Positions 51,163 through 60,954 are shown, numbered from the stretch's first letter. The stretch: DNA of 64,000 nucleotides from Macrosoma leucophasiata (GCA_036365455.1 JAWQUS010000019.1:11074001-11138000), one strand, 5' to 3'. Made by a program: numbers and translations. Notes: generated from the sequence alone by a model not told the origin.

Positions 51163-52809
51163 ATGATGACACGTAGAGCGACCACCCGTGAAATGGAGGA
51201 CAAACTGAGAACTACGCTGAAAGAACTTGAGTCAACAAAATTACTCTGCAAACAACTACTACAGGAACGGGAAGATAGTGAAGTGGAATTGAAACAATTA
51301 ATAGACAAAAATACTTCACTGAAAAATGAGTTGGCAGAAAATCATATTAAATATGTAGACTTACTCGACCAAGTTCAACAATTTCAAATGGTCATTTCAA
51401 CCTTTCAACAGTGTGGTGAAACATATGAACAAGCCTTGCAACGTATTTCAGAACTGGAAAGTGAAGTTTGTGATGCTCATAAGACAATTGCAAATATGGA
51501 AGAAGCTAAAATTAATGAACAATCGTTTTATACCCATAGTTTGTACAATGAGTTGGTCGGTACCACTTCGAATCTCAGTGAAATACATAACAAGCAATTG
51601 TTAACAATAGACTTGACTGGTGATGATACCATTAAGCAGTGTCCAATTTTGAGTAGTAGGAATAAATTCAAAAAGTATAGACGCCTGAATAAAAATATTA
51701 AAAGGAAACTAAAATCATTAAATTCATTAAAACGTGCTGTTAAATCAAAAAATAAACTAAGGGAACAGCGATCAAATTTAATAAAAGAGTTAGATGCTTT
51801 CTGTGTTGAATTAGAGCTTTCCAGGCACTCACATGATACTGACTCACGAGACTTTACACGACAATTACTCCAAAAAGATCAAGAAATTAAGGCAATCTTT
51901 AATAAATATAAAGCATCACAAGTTCAACTATCTCAACGTTTACAAGAGGCTAGTGAACTTGTTGACTTAGTCACATACAATGCAGAGAGATATGAATCAT
52001 TAACTAAGAACAATTTAATTACTTGTTCTCACTGTCCAAAAGCTTCTGTGCCTACAATCATTACTCCGAACACATCTGCAAATACTCAGATTGATGGCAC
52101 ATATAAAACATTGCTATTTTCAGATAGATTGGGATCAGGTTTTGGATCCTTATTAAAGGATCATTTGACAAGCAATATAATTAATCATTGCTACCCTGAC
52201 CAATCATATAAGCAAATAATTAATAAAATTAAGAATACAAAAATTGACAGTGATTCAACTTTAATAATAATGTTGGGAAATAGCTTAGGTCTCAAAAAAA
52301 AGGACATTGTTGATGGTGTTGATACCTTATTAAATCTGAATGTTAAAAATATAATGGTTTGTGCATTTCCCTACTCAGAATCATTGACACAAAGGGAAAA
52401 TAATTGTATTTATTATTTGAACAATGTAATTCATACATTGACTTGTCGTCATAGTGACAAATTATTTTATTTTGACACTAATAAGTTTATTAGTGGATTT
52501 AAATTGACACGGGAAACTATGTATCTTCCCAAAAAATATAGGAAATTACTGGCTACGCTGATAGCTTATAATATTAACAATGTTATATGTAATATAGCAA
52601 ATGCTATTAGTAGTTTAGAGAGTAACATAAGTGTTACCAATAATTTTATGAATGACGTAGAGTGTAATAGCATCCAACCCCTGATGACATCTGCCAACAC
52701 CAGGGACTCTGAGTATTCTCTGGCTCAGGGGGGAAATACAAACTGTACATCCTCGCTGACTGGTGTTGGCGGAGGCGTCTTGGGTTGCACTCTCAATTAT
52801 TTAAACTAG
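51163..52809 (+). CDS. Non-LTR retrotransposon ORF1 protein: coiled coil plus SGNH-hydrolase-like domain
   Basis: 548 residues from an ATG that directly follows an in-frame stop (TAG 51157-51159), so this start is secure. Residues ~10-120 are a long Glu/Lys/Leu coiled coil. 165-205 are strongly basic (KKYRRLNKNIKRKLK), suited to RNA binding. 205-265 are a second helix. A lone C-x-x-C (CSHC, 288-291) follows. Residues ~315-485 resemble the esterase-like domain found in ORF1 of CR1/L2-type elements, with LLFSDRLGSG in place of the GDS block and IIMLGNSLG in place of the GxND block. The nucleophile serine and the C-terminal DxxH are not evident (SDR; RETM), so it may keep the fold without catalysis. 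The last ~45 residues overlap ORF2. The role would be nucleic-acid chaperone or RNP particle formation. Confidence 0.75.
   Translation: MMTRRATTREMEDKLRTTLKELESTKLLCKQLLQEREDSEVELKQLIDKNTSLKNELAENHIKYVDLLDQVQQFQMVISTFQQCGETYEQALQRISELESEVCDAHKTIANMEEAKINEQSFYTHSLYNELVGTTSNLSEIHNKQLLTIDLTGDDTIKQCPILSSRNKFKKYRRLNKNIKRKLKSLNSLKRAVKSKNKLREQRSNLIKELDAFCVELELSRHSHDTDSRDFTRQLLQKDQEIKAIFNKYKASQVQLSQRLQEASELVDLVTYNAERYESLTKNNLITCSHCPKASVPTIITPNTSANTQIDGTYKTLLFSDRLGSGFGSLLKDHLTSNIINHCYPDQSYKQIINKIKNTKIDSDSTLIIMLGNSLGLKKKDIVDGVDTLLNLNVKNIMVCAFPYSESLTQRENNCIYYLNNVIHTLTCRHSDKLFYFDTNKFISGFKLTRETMYLPKKYRKLLATLIAYNINNVICNIANAISSLESNISVTNNFMNDVECNSIQPLMTSANTRDSEYSLAQGGNTNCTSSLTGVGGGVLGCTLNYLN
52693..52770 (+). 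promoter_or_regulatory. Candidate -1 ribosomal frameshift signal between ORF1 and ORF2
   Basis: The heptamer G-GGG-GGA at 52728-52734 has the X-XXY-YYZ arrangement in the ORF1 frame. ORF2's frame is open from 52713, so a -1 slip here gives an ORF1-ORF2 fusion. GCCAACACCAG (52693-52703) and CTGGTGTTGGC (52760-52770) are perfectly complementary and bracket the heptamer. A smaller pair, CTGAG (52709-52713) and CTCAG (52724-52728), lies inside. G-rich slippery runs are not the most efficient type known, and the structure flanks rather than simply follows the slip site, so function is unproven. Confidence 0.45.
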
Positions 52810-55751
52810 ATTTTAAGACAGAAGAAGTTACCAATATTGAACATACTAATAAACCGGTATCTTCTGGCATTTGCACTTTTAATAAAGTCAACAGTTTGGT
52901 AGTATTACACCAAAATATTCAAGGGTTGCATTCCAAGTTATTGGAATTAGAACTAGTTCTGGAGAAATTCCAGTATGACATTGTTTGTTTAACTGAACAT
53001 TGGTTAAAAGAAAACCAAATCATGATTAATTATAAGAATTATTCTGTTGTTAGTTGTTACAATAGAAAAGTTATGCAACATGGTGGCACTTTAATTTTGA
53101 TAAAAAACTCAATTAAATCCAGGGAACGTAAAGACATAGTTGAGTTATCGATTGAACATATTGTAGAAGTTTCTTGTGTTGAGCTGGATAAGCATATAAT
53201 AGTGTGCGTTTATAGACCACCAAATTATCAGAATTTGAATGTGTTTGAGTCCACTATGGAAGATTTGTTAAAAAAACTATGTTCAGGTAGAAAGTCTGTA
53301 ATTGTATGTGGTGATTTTAACATTAATATTTTAGAAAATAATTCAAACAGCAATAGGTTACTGAATCTATTTAAATCATTCAACTTACGCAATGTTTTTT
53401 TGGAACCCACCCGAGTGAGCCCAACCTCGGCAACTTGTATAGATAATATCTTTTGTGAATGTAAATATATATCTACAAATATTGTTAACATTTTGCCATC
53501 TGATCATAGCGGCCAGACAATTACTTTTGAAGTAGATAAACCTTCCAGCAAAATTGAAAAAACACATAGACCAGTAACATCTGTTAGATTGAATAACTTC
53601 AATAATATTTTAAAAGAAAAATTATATTTTCAAAATTTTGACATAAGTAGTGCAAATGATTTTTATGCACAATTTTTTGATACTATTAATACACATTTTA
53701 ATAATATCTTTAAAATTAGAACAAGAACCGCAAAGTGTAAATTTAGTTTTTGTGACTGGGCAACTGATGGCATTCGAAGAAGTAGGGAACGATTATTTGA
53801 ACTTTATGGTCTTAAAACTTATATGCAAAATCCAAATTTTAACAAGTATGTCGCTACATATTCAAAAATTTTTAAAAGTGTATGTAAAAACGCAAAGTCA
53901 ATTTATATAAGCAATAAAATTAAAAATGCAGACGATAAAATGAAGGCGACCTGGAAAATAATAAATAGTGAAACGGGCAAAAACAAGCGGTCTGAAACTC
54001 GTGTCCTTTTGGAGACACCACAGGGTATTTTAGGCTCAGATTTAGACATTGCTACACACTTTGAAGATTACTTTGCTAATATTCCATTCAAAATTACGGC
54101 ACCTTTAAATTCTTCTACTGGGATATCGATTGACATTCTTAAAAGGAACGTAGAGCCTTGTCATATTAAATTAACATTTAGTCATATTAGTCCACAAACA
54201 ATCATATCCACATTTAATCAGCTCAAAAACAAAGCTACTGAAGATATTTATGGTATGTCTATTAAAGTGTGTAAATCGATTATTAGTACTGTAGCGCCTT
54301 ATTTATCTTCAATTTTTAATTTATGTACTGAGCAGGGAATCTTTCCGGATTTATTAAAACTGAGCAAAGTCGTACCATTATTTAAATCAGGGGATAGTAA
54401 AGACCCGAATAATTATAGGCCGGTATCTGTTCTTCCCGTTATCAGTAAAGTTTTCGAGAAAGTGATACTTAATCAATTGCTGCAGCACTTTAATAAAAAT
54501 AAGATCTTACACCACCAACAATTTGGTTTCACAAAAGGTTGTAATACAATTGATGCCGGTGTTGCTTTACTTAAACATATTTATGAAGCTTGGGAAGATT
54601 CGCAGGATGCTATAGGAATCTTTTGCGACCTTTCAAAAGCATTTGACTGCGTGGACCATAATACGTTAATGTGCAAACTTGAGCACTATGGCCTTGGATG
54701 TAAAGCCCTTCAACTTATTAAATCATATCTAGAAAACCGGGAACAGAAAATACAAGTTAACGGAGTAAAATCACCAGGCTCTAAAGTAGAAATGGGTGTA
54801 CCACAGGGCTCGATATTAGGTCCATTTCTGTTTTTAGTATATATAAATGATTTGCTCCATTTGATGCCCATCAGTGAGCCTAAAACAATTTTATTTGCCG
54901 ATGATACCTCGCTGGTCTTTAAAGTGAATAGAAAAGAACCAAATTATGATACTATTAATAAAGCCATACAAGAAGTACATAATTGGTTTACAGTAAATAA
55001 TCTTGCATTAAATAGTAAAAAAACTAAATGTATTCGTTTTACTCTTCCAAATGTCAAAAGTAAAGAAGGGGAAATATTCTTCAACAATGATAAAACACAA
55101 TTTGTTAGTGAAGCTGTCTTCTTGGGTATAACGCTTGATTCAAAATTGCAATGGGGTCCTCATATTAAACTGTTAGGAAAACGTCTGAGTTCTGCTGCTT
55201 ATGCCGTCAGGAAGATTAGACAGTTAACGGATGTCGACACTGCGAGACTCGTTTATTTCAGCTACTTTCACAGTGTCATGTCCTACGGTATTTTGTTGTG
55301 GGGTCGGGCAGCTGAAATTGATTCAATATTTATATTACAAAAGAGAGCTATTAGAGCGATATATAACTTAAATAGTCGTGACTCCTTGAAAGAATTATTC
55401 AAGCAAATAAATATAATGACGGTCCCTTGCCAATATATTTATGAAAATATATTGTATGCTAGGAAAAACTTGCACTTATTTAAGAAAATTAATGATATAC
55501 ATACCTATAATACCAGAAATAAAAATAAATTAGTATTTCCAAGTTTTCGCCTATCGAAAACACATAAATGTTTCTTAACATGTTGTATACAGTTTTATAA
55601 CAAAATTCCGTCCAACATTCTTGAACTTACAGATAATAAATTTAAGTCATGTATTAAACGCACACTATGTAAAAATGCGTACTATAGACTCGATGACTAT
55701 CTAAAGGATAGAGATGCCTGGACAAATGCTGGTCTAGCTCCACAAGACTAA
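52785..55751 (+). CDS. Non-LTR retrotransposon ORF2: AP-type endonuclease and reverse transcriptase
   Basis: The frame is open from 52713. Residues are numbered here from a TTG at 52785. Endonuclease 37-245: LHQNIQG (N44), CLTEHWL (E71), VYRPPN, VCGDFNI (D177, N179), CIDNIF (D220), PSDHSG (D240, H241). All expected residues are present. RT about 480-760: YRPVSVLPVISKVFEKVI, QQFGFTKG, FCDLSKAFDCVDH (D615), GVPQGSILGPFLF, LFADDTS (D706, D707), FLGITLD. A ~230-residue C-terminal region follows, ending GLAPQD. The first in-frame ATG encodes Met80, beyond N44 and E71, so normal ATG initiation would destroy the endonuclease; entry by frameshifting is the simplest alternative. No RNase H. The intact frame suggests recent activity. 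Confidence 0.85.
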   Translation: MHSQLFKLDFKTEEVTNIEHTNKPVSSGICTFNKVNSLVVLHQNIQGLHSKLLELELVLEKFQYDIVCLTEHWLKENQIMINYKNYSVVSCYNRKVMQHGGTLILIKNSIKSRERKDIVELSIEHIVEVSCVELDKHIIVCVYRPPNYQNLNVFESTMEDLLKKLCSGRKSVIVCGDFNINILENNSNSNRLLNLFKSFNLRNVFLEPTRVSPTSATCIDNIFCECKYISTNIVNILPSDHSGQTITFEVDKPSSKIEKTHRPVTSVRLNNFNNILKEKLYFQNFDISSANDFYAQFFDTINTHFNNIFKIRTRTAKCKFSFCDWATDGIRRSRERLFELYGLKTYMQNPNFNKYVATYSKIFKSVCKNAKSIYISNKIKNADDKMKATWKIINSETGKNKRSETRVLLETPQGILGSDLDIATHFEDYFANIPFKITAPLNSSTGISIDILKRNVEPCHIKLTFSHISPQTIISTFNQLKNKATEDIYGMSIKVCKSIISTVAPYLSSIFNLCTEQGIFPDLLKLSKVVPLFKSGDSKDPNNYRPVSVLPVISKVFEKVILNQLLQHFNKNKILHHQQFGFTKGCNTIDAGVALLKHIYEAWEDSQDAIGIFCDLSKAFDCVDHNTLMCKLEHYGLGCKALQLIKSYLENREQKIQVNGVKSPGSKVEMGVPQGSILGPFLFLVYINDLLHLMPISEPKTILFADDTSLVFKVNRKEPNYDTINKAIQEVHNWFTVNNLALNSKKTKCIRFTLPNVKSKEGEIFFNNDKTQFVSEAVFLGITLDSKLQWGPHIKLLGKRLSSAAYAVRKIRQLTDVDTARLVYFSYFHSVMSYGILLWGRAAEIDSIFILQKRAIRAIYNLNSRDSLKELFKQINIMTVPCQYIYENILYARKNLHLFKKINDIHTYNTRNKNKLVFPSFRLSKTHKCFLTCCIQFYNKIPSNILELTDNKFKSCIKRTLCKNAYYRLDDYLKDRDAWTNAGLAPQD

Positions 55752-56172
55752 ACAATAATTTTGTGAAATGAATGTGCATTGTACTTGACATTGTAAAACA
55801 TAGTTATAAGTTTCATATTGTGAAAATAGTTTTAAGGAACATATTTTGAAAAGACCCTACTGAGTTTTGTTTTGGCAGGTTTTTTCTCAGTAATGTGGGC
55901 TTTGGAACTCTGCCAGTGAATGACAAGGAATGTCCCATATTTTTTTGTTTAGTCTTATCTTGCCGTTTGTAAAAGAGAGTATGGAACATTCTGTTGATAC
56001 CTATTTTTATTATTAAGTATTTTTGGACTATTATTAATTTATTTACTTTGACATATTAATCAACGTATCAGTTGTTATTCGCTTTAATTTTATATTTGTA
56101 ATTTGACCTATCACAAGCAAATTCTATTATTTCCAAGTGATTAAATGAATTTTTGAGTTTGAGTTTGAGTTT
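55752..56172 (+). repeat. 3' UTR of the intact element, GAGTTT tail
   Basis: It includes AAAGACCCTACTGAGTTTTG, CTCAGTAATGTGGGCTTTGG, AACTCTGCCAGTGAATGAC, ATCAACGTATCAGTTGTTAT and a terminal TTTTTGAGTTTGAGTTTGAG. No AATAAA just before the tail. This is the reference for family M. Confidence 0.75.
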
Positions 56173-56249
56173 GGAACTTGCAATCCAAAATTTTTATGTA
56201 AGACATACTTTTTAACACAATTTACTTACTAATTATTTATTATATTATT

Positions 56250-57010
56250 AAGCTATTGCATAGCTTCTATCGAAGGCCTTGAGCGCGGGGACCGAATCCA
56301 GAAATTCCGTAACGAAAAAACCTCACGCTCCCCACTCCGACGGGCACGGAGGTGTGGCTTGAAGGCCGTGCATTGTCTAACGTCGTTTCTTTTCGGTAGT
56401 CTTCGACACGGTGTTTGTGTGCGTGCAACTAGAGGTATTGTACGACTCTACGAAGCTCGCACGAATCGAGACGAGCTGCTCCGAAAACGGACGAATACAT
56501 AAGCAGCTGTTTATTGTATTGTAAAATAAAAATATTTTTTCAAACAATATTAACTTTAAAAAAAAATGTTTTCTTATCGGTCATTACGCTCAAAAAGTGT
56601 AACTTGAATTAATATCAAAGAAAAAAGAAATACTGCATAAATAAAATAAATAAATAATTATAATTGCATAAGTTGATACAAAATGCTATGCAATAGCTTT
56701 CGCGGTAAAGCTATTGCATAGCATTTTGTATCAACTTATGCAATCCCCGAGTGCCACACGTCGATTTTTTTTTATATAATGGCATCGCTATTACGCATTT
56801 TGCCAGTGTCAAGTAAAACGATATTTCGTATTTGTCATAAGCAGCGTAAAAGTAAGAGTCAGTCAGTCGTTCAATTATCAGTCAGTCAGAGGCACAGTCA
56901 GTTATTCCAGTTTATTCGAGTAAAGCGATAGCTACTTTACCAGAACAATTATAATGGAAGTTTTGAAGGCAACCTGAAAAGCCGTTATTCTATTTCACTA
57001 TACACGGGCA
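56250..57010. other. Low-repeat island, possible host regulatory region
   Basis: 56250-56480 is CpG-richer than the surroundings (ACCTCACGCTCCCCACTCCG, GACGGGCACGGAGGTGTGGC). 56850-56910 repeats TCAGTCAGT-type units that resemble the arthropod initiator TCAGT, followed by an ATG at 56954 that closes after seven codons. No matching repeat family was seen in the window. Promoter function is a guess. Confidence 0.3.
56663..56744. repeat. Perfect 38-bp inverted repeat with 6-nt spacer
   Basis: The left arm 56663-56700 begins ATTGCATAAGTTGATAC and ends CTATGCAATAGCTTT. The right arm 56707-56744 is its exact reverse complement; the spacer is CGCGGT. The motif AAGCTATTGCATAGC also occurs at 56250-56264, about 450 bp upstream. 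Confidence 0.9.
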
Positions 57011-57390
57011 CTGTAATAAACCTATATCTAACAAAATGCCATCAACTTTAAATACACCAAGAAAATGAAATTAAATAAGAGCACCACACGTCTCTTTCAA
57101 GGTTCCCGCCAAAACTCCACTAATTTATAAGTTGACGCTGTAAACAACTAGAACAAACACGAAATGCAAAACAGCGCCATCTATCATCGACTTGCGTCAA
57201 CTAAAGGGACATCACAACAAAACCAAAAAGTATACCCACTGCCTGCTTTCGCCGTCATTCTTTTCCTCCGGTTATTCAAACTGTCACACACAGATTTAAA
57301 TTAAACGTTATTCAATCTATTTATTGCTAAATTTATGTATATATCGCGCGGCAAAAATGCGTAGGTCCGTTTCGAACGGTTCTGACTTAC

Positions 57391-57504
57391 TGGCGACCGT
57401 ATCGTTTCGCTGATTCGCCGTACAGCCGGATGCGTTCCGGATGTAGGAGCGGCAACCTCGCACGGCTTGGCACTGAGGTTTGGCATCGCGCGTGACGTAT
57501 TCAT
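57391..57504 (-). CDS. Candidate first coding exon of an unknown host gene
   Basis: An ATG at 57504 opens 38 codons (MNTSRAMPNLSAKPCE...TIRSP), rich in CpG, that run exactly to a strong donor: CCA|GTAAGTCAG, with GT at 57390-57389. The exon is phase 0. Composition differs sharply from the AT-rich flanks. I found no downstream partner on the minus strand; the MADF exon at 46314 needs phase 1, so they do not join directly. The protein piece is unrecognised. It could be a chance frame in a GC-rich promoter. Confidence 0.3.
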
Positions 57505-57782
57505 GACGTTTTATTTTTTTTGCTGCATGATGACAATGGAGTGTTTATTTGATTACTGCCAAGGATGGAGGTTATATATTTTTAACTATTTATTAAATTG
57601 CAGTTAGTAGATATGTATGTCATGTGAATAAGGTAATTTAGGTAAAAACTTAATTACGTAGGGATTATGACATTTCCCTAATGACGCTCAAAACTGTTGT
57701 AAGCATCTTTGGAGAAGGGTTTTTCCAGCAATGGACGTCTCTCAGTTGAGCTGACTGTTATAATATGATTGATTTCGTTACA

Positions 57783-58256
57783 GAAAAAAAGCTGCCAAGT
57801 GCAAGTCGGACTCGCGCACGAAGGGTTCCGCACCATCATCTATTAAACAAAAACACGTTTGTTATATTCAAAGTTTCCACCTATAAATTAACATTAAGTA
57901 AAAATGCTTAAAAATTACGTTTTCATGGGGGCCCCCCTTTAAAATTCACTTATTATTATTTTATTATTTATTATAAAAGGTAACATACAACAAAATATTG
58001 TGTGAAAATTTGGAGCCTCTACCTACTACCGTAATTTTTTTTTTTTAACTTTTAGTATTTGTTATTATAGCGGCAACAAAAGAACATACCTAATTTGTAA
58101 AAATGTCAGCTTTCTAGCTATCACGGTTCATGAGATACACACGTTGTGCCAGACAGACAGACAGACAACGGAGGCTTAGTTGAGTCCCGTTTTTACTTTT
58201 TAGTGCGTAGTATTATTACATATTCTCTGGTTTTAGGTACGGAACCTTAAAAAACA
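57783..58256 (-). repeat. Family D variant
   Basis: Right end TTTTTTAAGGTTCCGTACC on the minus strand; GTCTGTCTGTCTGTCTGGCA; left end GGAACCCTTCGTGCGCGAG and CCGACTTGCACTTGGCAG. The interior, AAAATTCACTTATTATTATT, differs from the main D group. Confidence 0.55.
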
Positions 58257-58518
58257 CTATCTGTCATTCCGTTAAGCGGAGAATATTTACTTATTGCATC
58301 AAGTTATGCTATAGTGCCATCGGTTAGATCAGTAGCTATTAATATTTGTAAACAGACAGACACTTCGTAGATAATAATTCACACTACAACGCATAGATTA
58401 AGTTGTTTATGCGAACAGATTGGACATTCGATATGAACTTATGACTGCCGTGATGCTGATCGATTGACAGCTTGCAATAAGTTGATGTAAATGCAGTTTA
58501 CTGCATATTATAGTATAA

Positions 58519-58878
58519 TAATGGCAACCCATTATACGTCCCACTGCTGGGCACGAGTCTCTCCCCTTTTAGGGGGGAGGCCTGGAGCTTACTCCACCAC
58601 TCTGCTCCAATGCGGATTAGTGGAGGTGGGTGGGTTAGTGACCAACCCGCTGTCGGATTTTTTCAAACCGCCCATATTGCCTCCGACAAGGTTTAACGAC
58701 TGCTGTCTATCGATAGCATCCGGGACCGACGGCTAAGCGCGCCCTCCGAAGCACGGAAACGCGCATTTAATTTGCCACTAGCGGTCACCCATCACACTAC
58801 CCGACCGCGCCCGTAGTGCTTAACCGTGTAGATCGCTAACGATCTACACCAGCCGCCGACCGGGGCATGCGCGCTTCC
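58519..58878 (-). repeat. Family E, complete
   Basis: Ends GTCCCACTGCTGGGCACGAG at the low side (3' end of the minus-strand copy) and GGAAGCGCGCATGCCCC at 58878. CTATCGATAG box intact. Confidence 0.8.
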
Positions 58879-58879
58879 A

Positions 58880-59690
58880 TATTATGGTACTCAACAATTA
58901 ATATTTCACATCAAACCTGCAAAAGAGACGATCGGCTCGTTTCGACTTCGTAGAGCGTTGTCTCTATTGCACACTGCCTACGTAAGCACTGACAGTCCGG
59001 TATTGGTCAAAACCTGATCAAAATCGACAAACGTCAAATATGTACGGTGCGAAAGAGATAACGCTCTACAGATCCGAAATAAGCCGAAGTCGTCTTCCTG
59101 GGCTTGATGTGCAATATTTATTGCTGAGCACTGTACTTAACTATGAATAGATATAGACATTAGGGGCGGACTACGGGAGGACGGGAGCTTTCATAGTTTT
59201 GGGATATTTACTGTGTATGGATATTATTTTTGCCATTCACCTAGTTGACCTATTTTCAAAAAGACCTCTAAAAATACTACGCGAATTAATTTAAAATTGA
59301 CTGATTTTTTTATAAGTATTTGTAGCAAACACATATTTATAAAAATAAATTATATCTAAATACAGAAGCATTTTCAGGAGACAAATAATTCTATTTTCAA
59401 TTTAAGATGGAAGTCTTATAGATTAGTTTTTCATCAGCGTGGGATATTAAATTTTGTGAGAGAAATTTTGTGAGGCTTGCGCGGGACATAGGTCGAACAC
59501 GTAGAGGCCCTTTCAAGAATTTTGATCGAATTTATATTGGGTCATATTTTATTCGACGAGGCTTCTCTCTCTGACAGCATTAAAACAGACAAAGTCAGGC
59601 AGATATGTACCTAAGTCATACAAATGTTTGGTAGTACGGAGATCGACCCTGTGGGGCAATTGACTCAATTGATGGAGTATTTGATGAGCT
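58880..59690. other. No gene seen; weak SINE B trace
   Basis: 58915-59115 has an imperfect inverted pair (CACATCAAACCTGCAAAAGA against CGTCTTCCTGGGCTTGATGTG) around a TCTACAG/CTGTAGAG-like core, possibly a decayed MITE. 59600-59660 resembles the inner part of an inverted family B SINE but is very eroded. Confidence 0.3.
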
Positions 59691-60048
59691 TAAACACAAA
59701 ACTCAAAAATTCATTTACTCACTTGGAAATAATATAATTTACTTGTGATAACTCAAGTTACAAAATTAAAGCGAATAACAACTGATGCGTTGATTAATAT
59801 GTCAAAGTAAACAAAAATAAAATAAATAATGGTCCAAAAATACTTAATAATGAAAATAGGTATCAACAAAATGTTACATACTCTCTTTTACAAAAGACAA
59901 GATAAGACTAAATAAAAGAATATGGGACATTCTTTGTCATTCACTGGCAGACTTCCAAAGCCCACATTACTGAGAAAAAACCTGCCAAAACAAAACTCAG
60001 TAGGGTCTTTTCAAAACATGTTCCTTACAACTATTTTCACAATATAAC
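59690..60048 (-). repeat. Family M 3' UTR, minus-strand copy
   Basis: Closely matches 55752-56172 in reverse: the tail AAACACAAAACTCAAAAATT at the low end, then ACGATAC-region equivalents, CATTCACTGGCAGACTTCCA, CAAAACAAAACTCAGTAGGG and CTATTTTCACAATATAA. 5'-truncated. Confidence 0.75.
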
Positions 60049-60099
60049 ACTAAAAAACATACATACAGAACCAGACTCTGATCCTTTTAGGCAAGTAGG

Positions 60100-60275
60100 T
60101 AATTCTATGTAGGGCAGTTTTTTGCCTCGCGCGGCAAATGCCTCACGAAGCTGCTCCCACTGTGTGGACATGCCATAAAAAATAAAAAATAGCGCCCGAG
60201 CCATTACATGTAGTGTGCAGCCAAATGCCTCGCGAGGCTACTCCCTCTGCAGACGCGCCAATTGACAAATTTACG
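60100..60275. repeat. Short element with repeated GCCTCGCGAGGC-like motifs
   Basis: AAATGCCTCACGAAGCTGCTC (60136 region; first 20 bases matter) and AAATGCCTCGCGAGGCTACT (60224 region) begin two direct copies of a ~40-bp block. A GGGCAGTTTTTTGCCTCGCG start suggests a MITE. Not assigned. Confidence 0.35.
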
Positions 60276-60789
60276 ATAAATTTAAAACTTCAAGCACTAT
60301 ATCAACTTGTTAAATGCTGGTAAACAAACAAATACAAAGCTCGTTTCGTTCACAACTTTTAACTTAGGTAATCTTGTCAACAAAACTACATAAAAAATCC
60401 TTCTGTAGCGTAAAATTTAAACCCTACAAAACAATGTAAGAAATAATGCTGCATAGGCATAAAAACCAGCCTCGGAATTACTTCCGCATTTAGTCTATGA
60501 GCCCACTCTAACACTTCCGTTGCAGACAGTCTAGTTTTCAGCCTAGGGTGTAACCCTTTCTAGTTTTTGAGACTCCGGATCTCGGGTCTGAGTGGAGTTC
60601 AAAGATAGGGTGTAAAGTGGGATGGGATTAGTGTTGAGGGTTGTATCGAAGATTGGCCACTGGATGGGATATTAAGGTAGGTTGTGGATTAAATGCTGCT
60701 ATATTTTATGTTACAAGTTTGACGAAGATAAATATTTTAATATAACCAAGATATGCTGGATTTTTTTTGGTAAGTCGTGTATTTTTTAT

Positions 60790-60903
60790 ATTTAGATCAT
60801 GAATGTAGATGAGGCACGGGAGGTGTGTCAGGACCGGAATATCTGGCGCTCCGCATTCTCTGGCTACCCCGTTAGGGACCTGGCGTGAAGATACATACAT
60901 ATT
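60790..60903 (+). pseudogene. Family H polymerase tail fragment
   Basis: GATGAGGCACGGGAGGTGTG, TCAGGACCGGAATATCTGGC, TACCCCGTTAGGGACCTGGC and GTGAAGATACATACAT, the last ~35 codons plus the 3' end. Confidence 0.6.
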
Positions 60904-60954
60904 TAGATACCAATTACATACCTAATATTGAAATATGAATAATGTTTTTCCGTC

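Larger units (their letters stand above)
50447..56172 (+). mobile_element. Apparently intact non-LTR retrotransposon (two ORFs)
   Basis: About 5.7 kb: 5' UTR with repeats, ORF1 (51163-52809), ORF2 in the -1 frame (open 52713-55751), and a 3' UTR ending in TTTTTGAGTTTGAGTTTGAG. Both ORFs lack internal stops. The AP-type endonuclease plus RT, the absence of RNase H, and a short-repeat tail place it in the CR1/Jockey/Daphne/Kiri assemblage; I cannot fix the clade. 3' UTR relatives occur at 45585 (+) and 59690 (-). I could not identify a target duplication. Confidence 0.8.

Noticed and set aside
46129..57391. Joining the candidate exon at 57391-57504 directly to the MADF exon at 46314
   Set aside because: The first ends in phase 0, while the MADF exon acceptor at 46315 requires phase 1, so the direct join shifts the frame.
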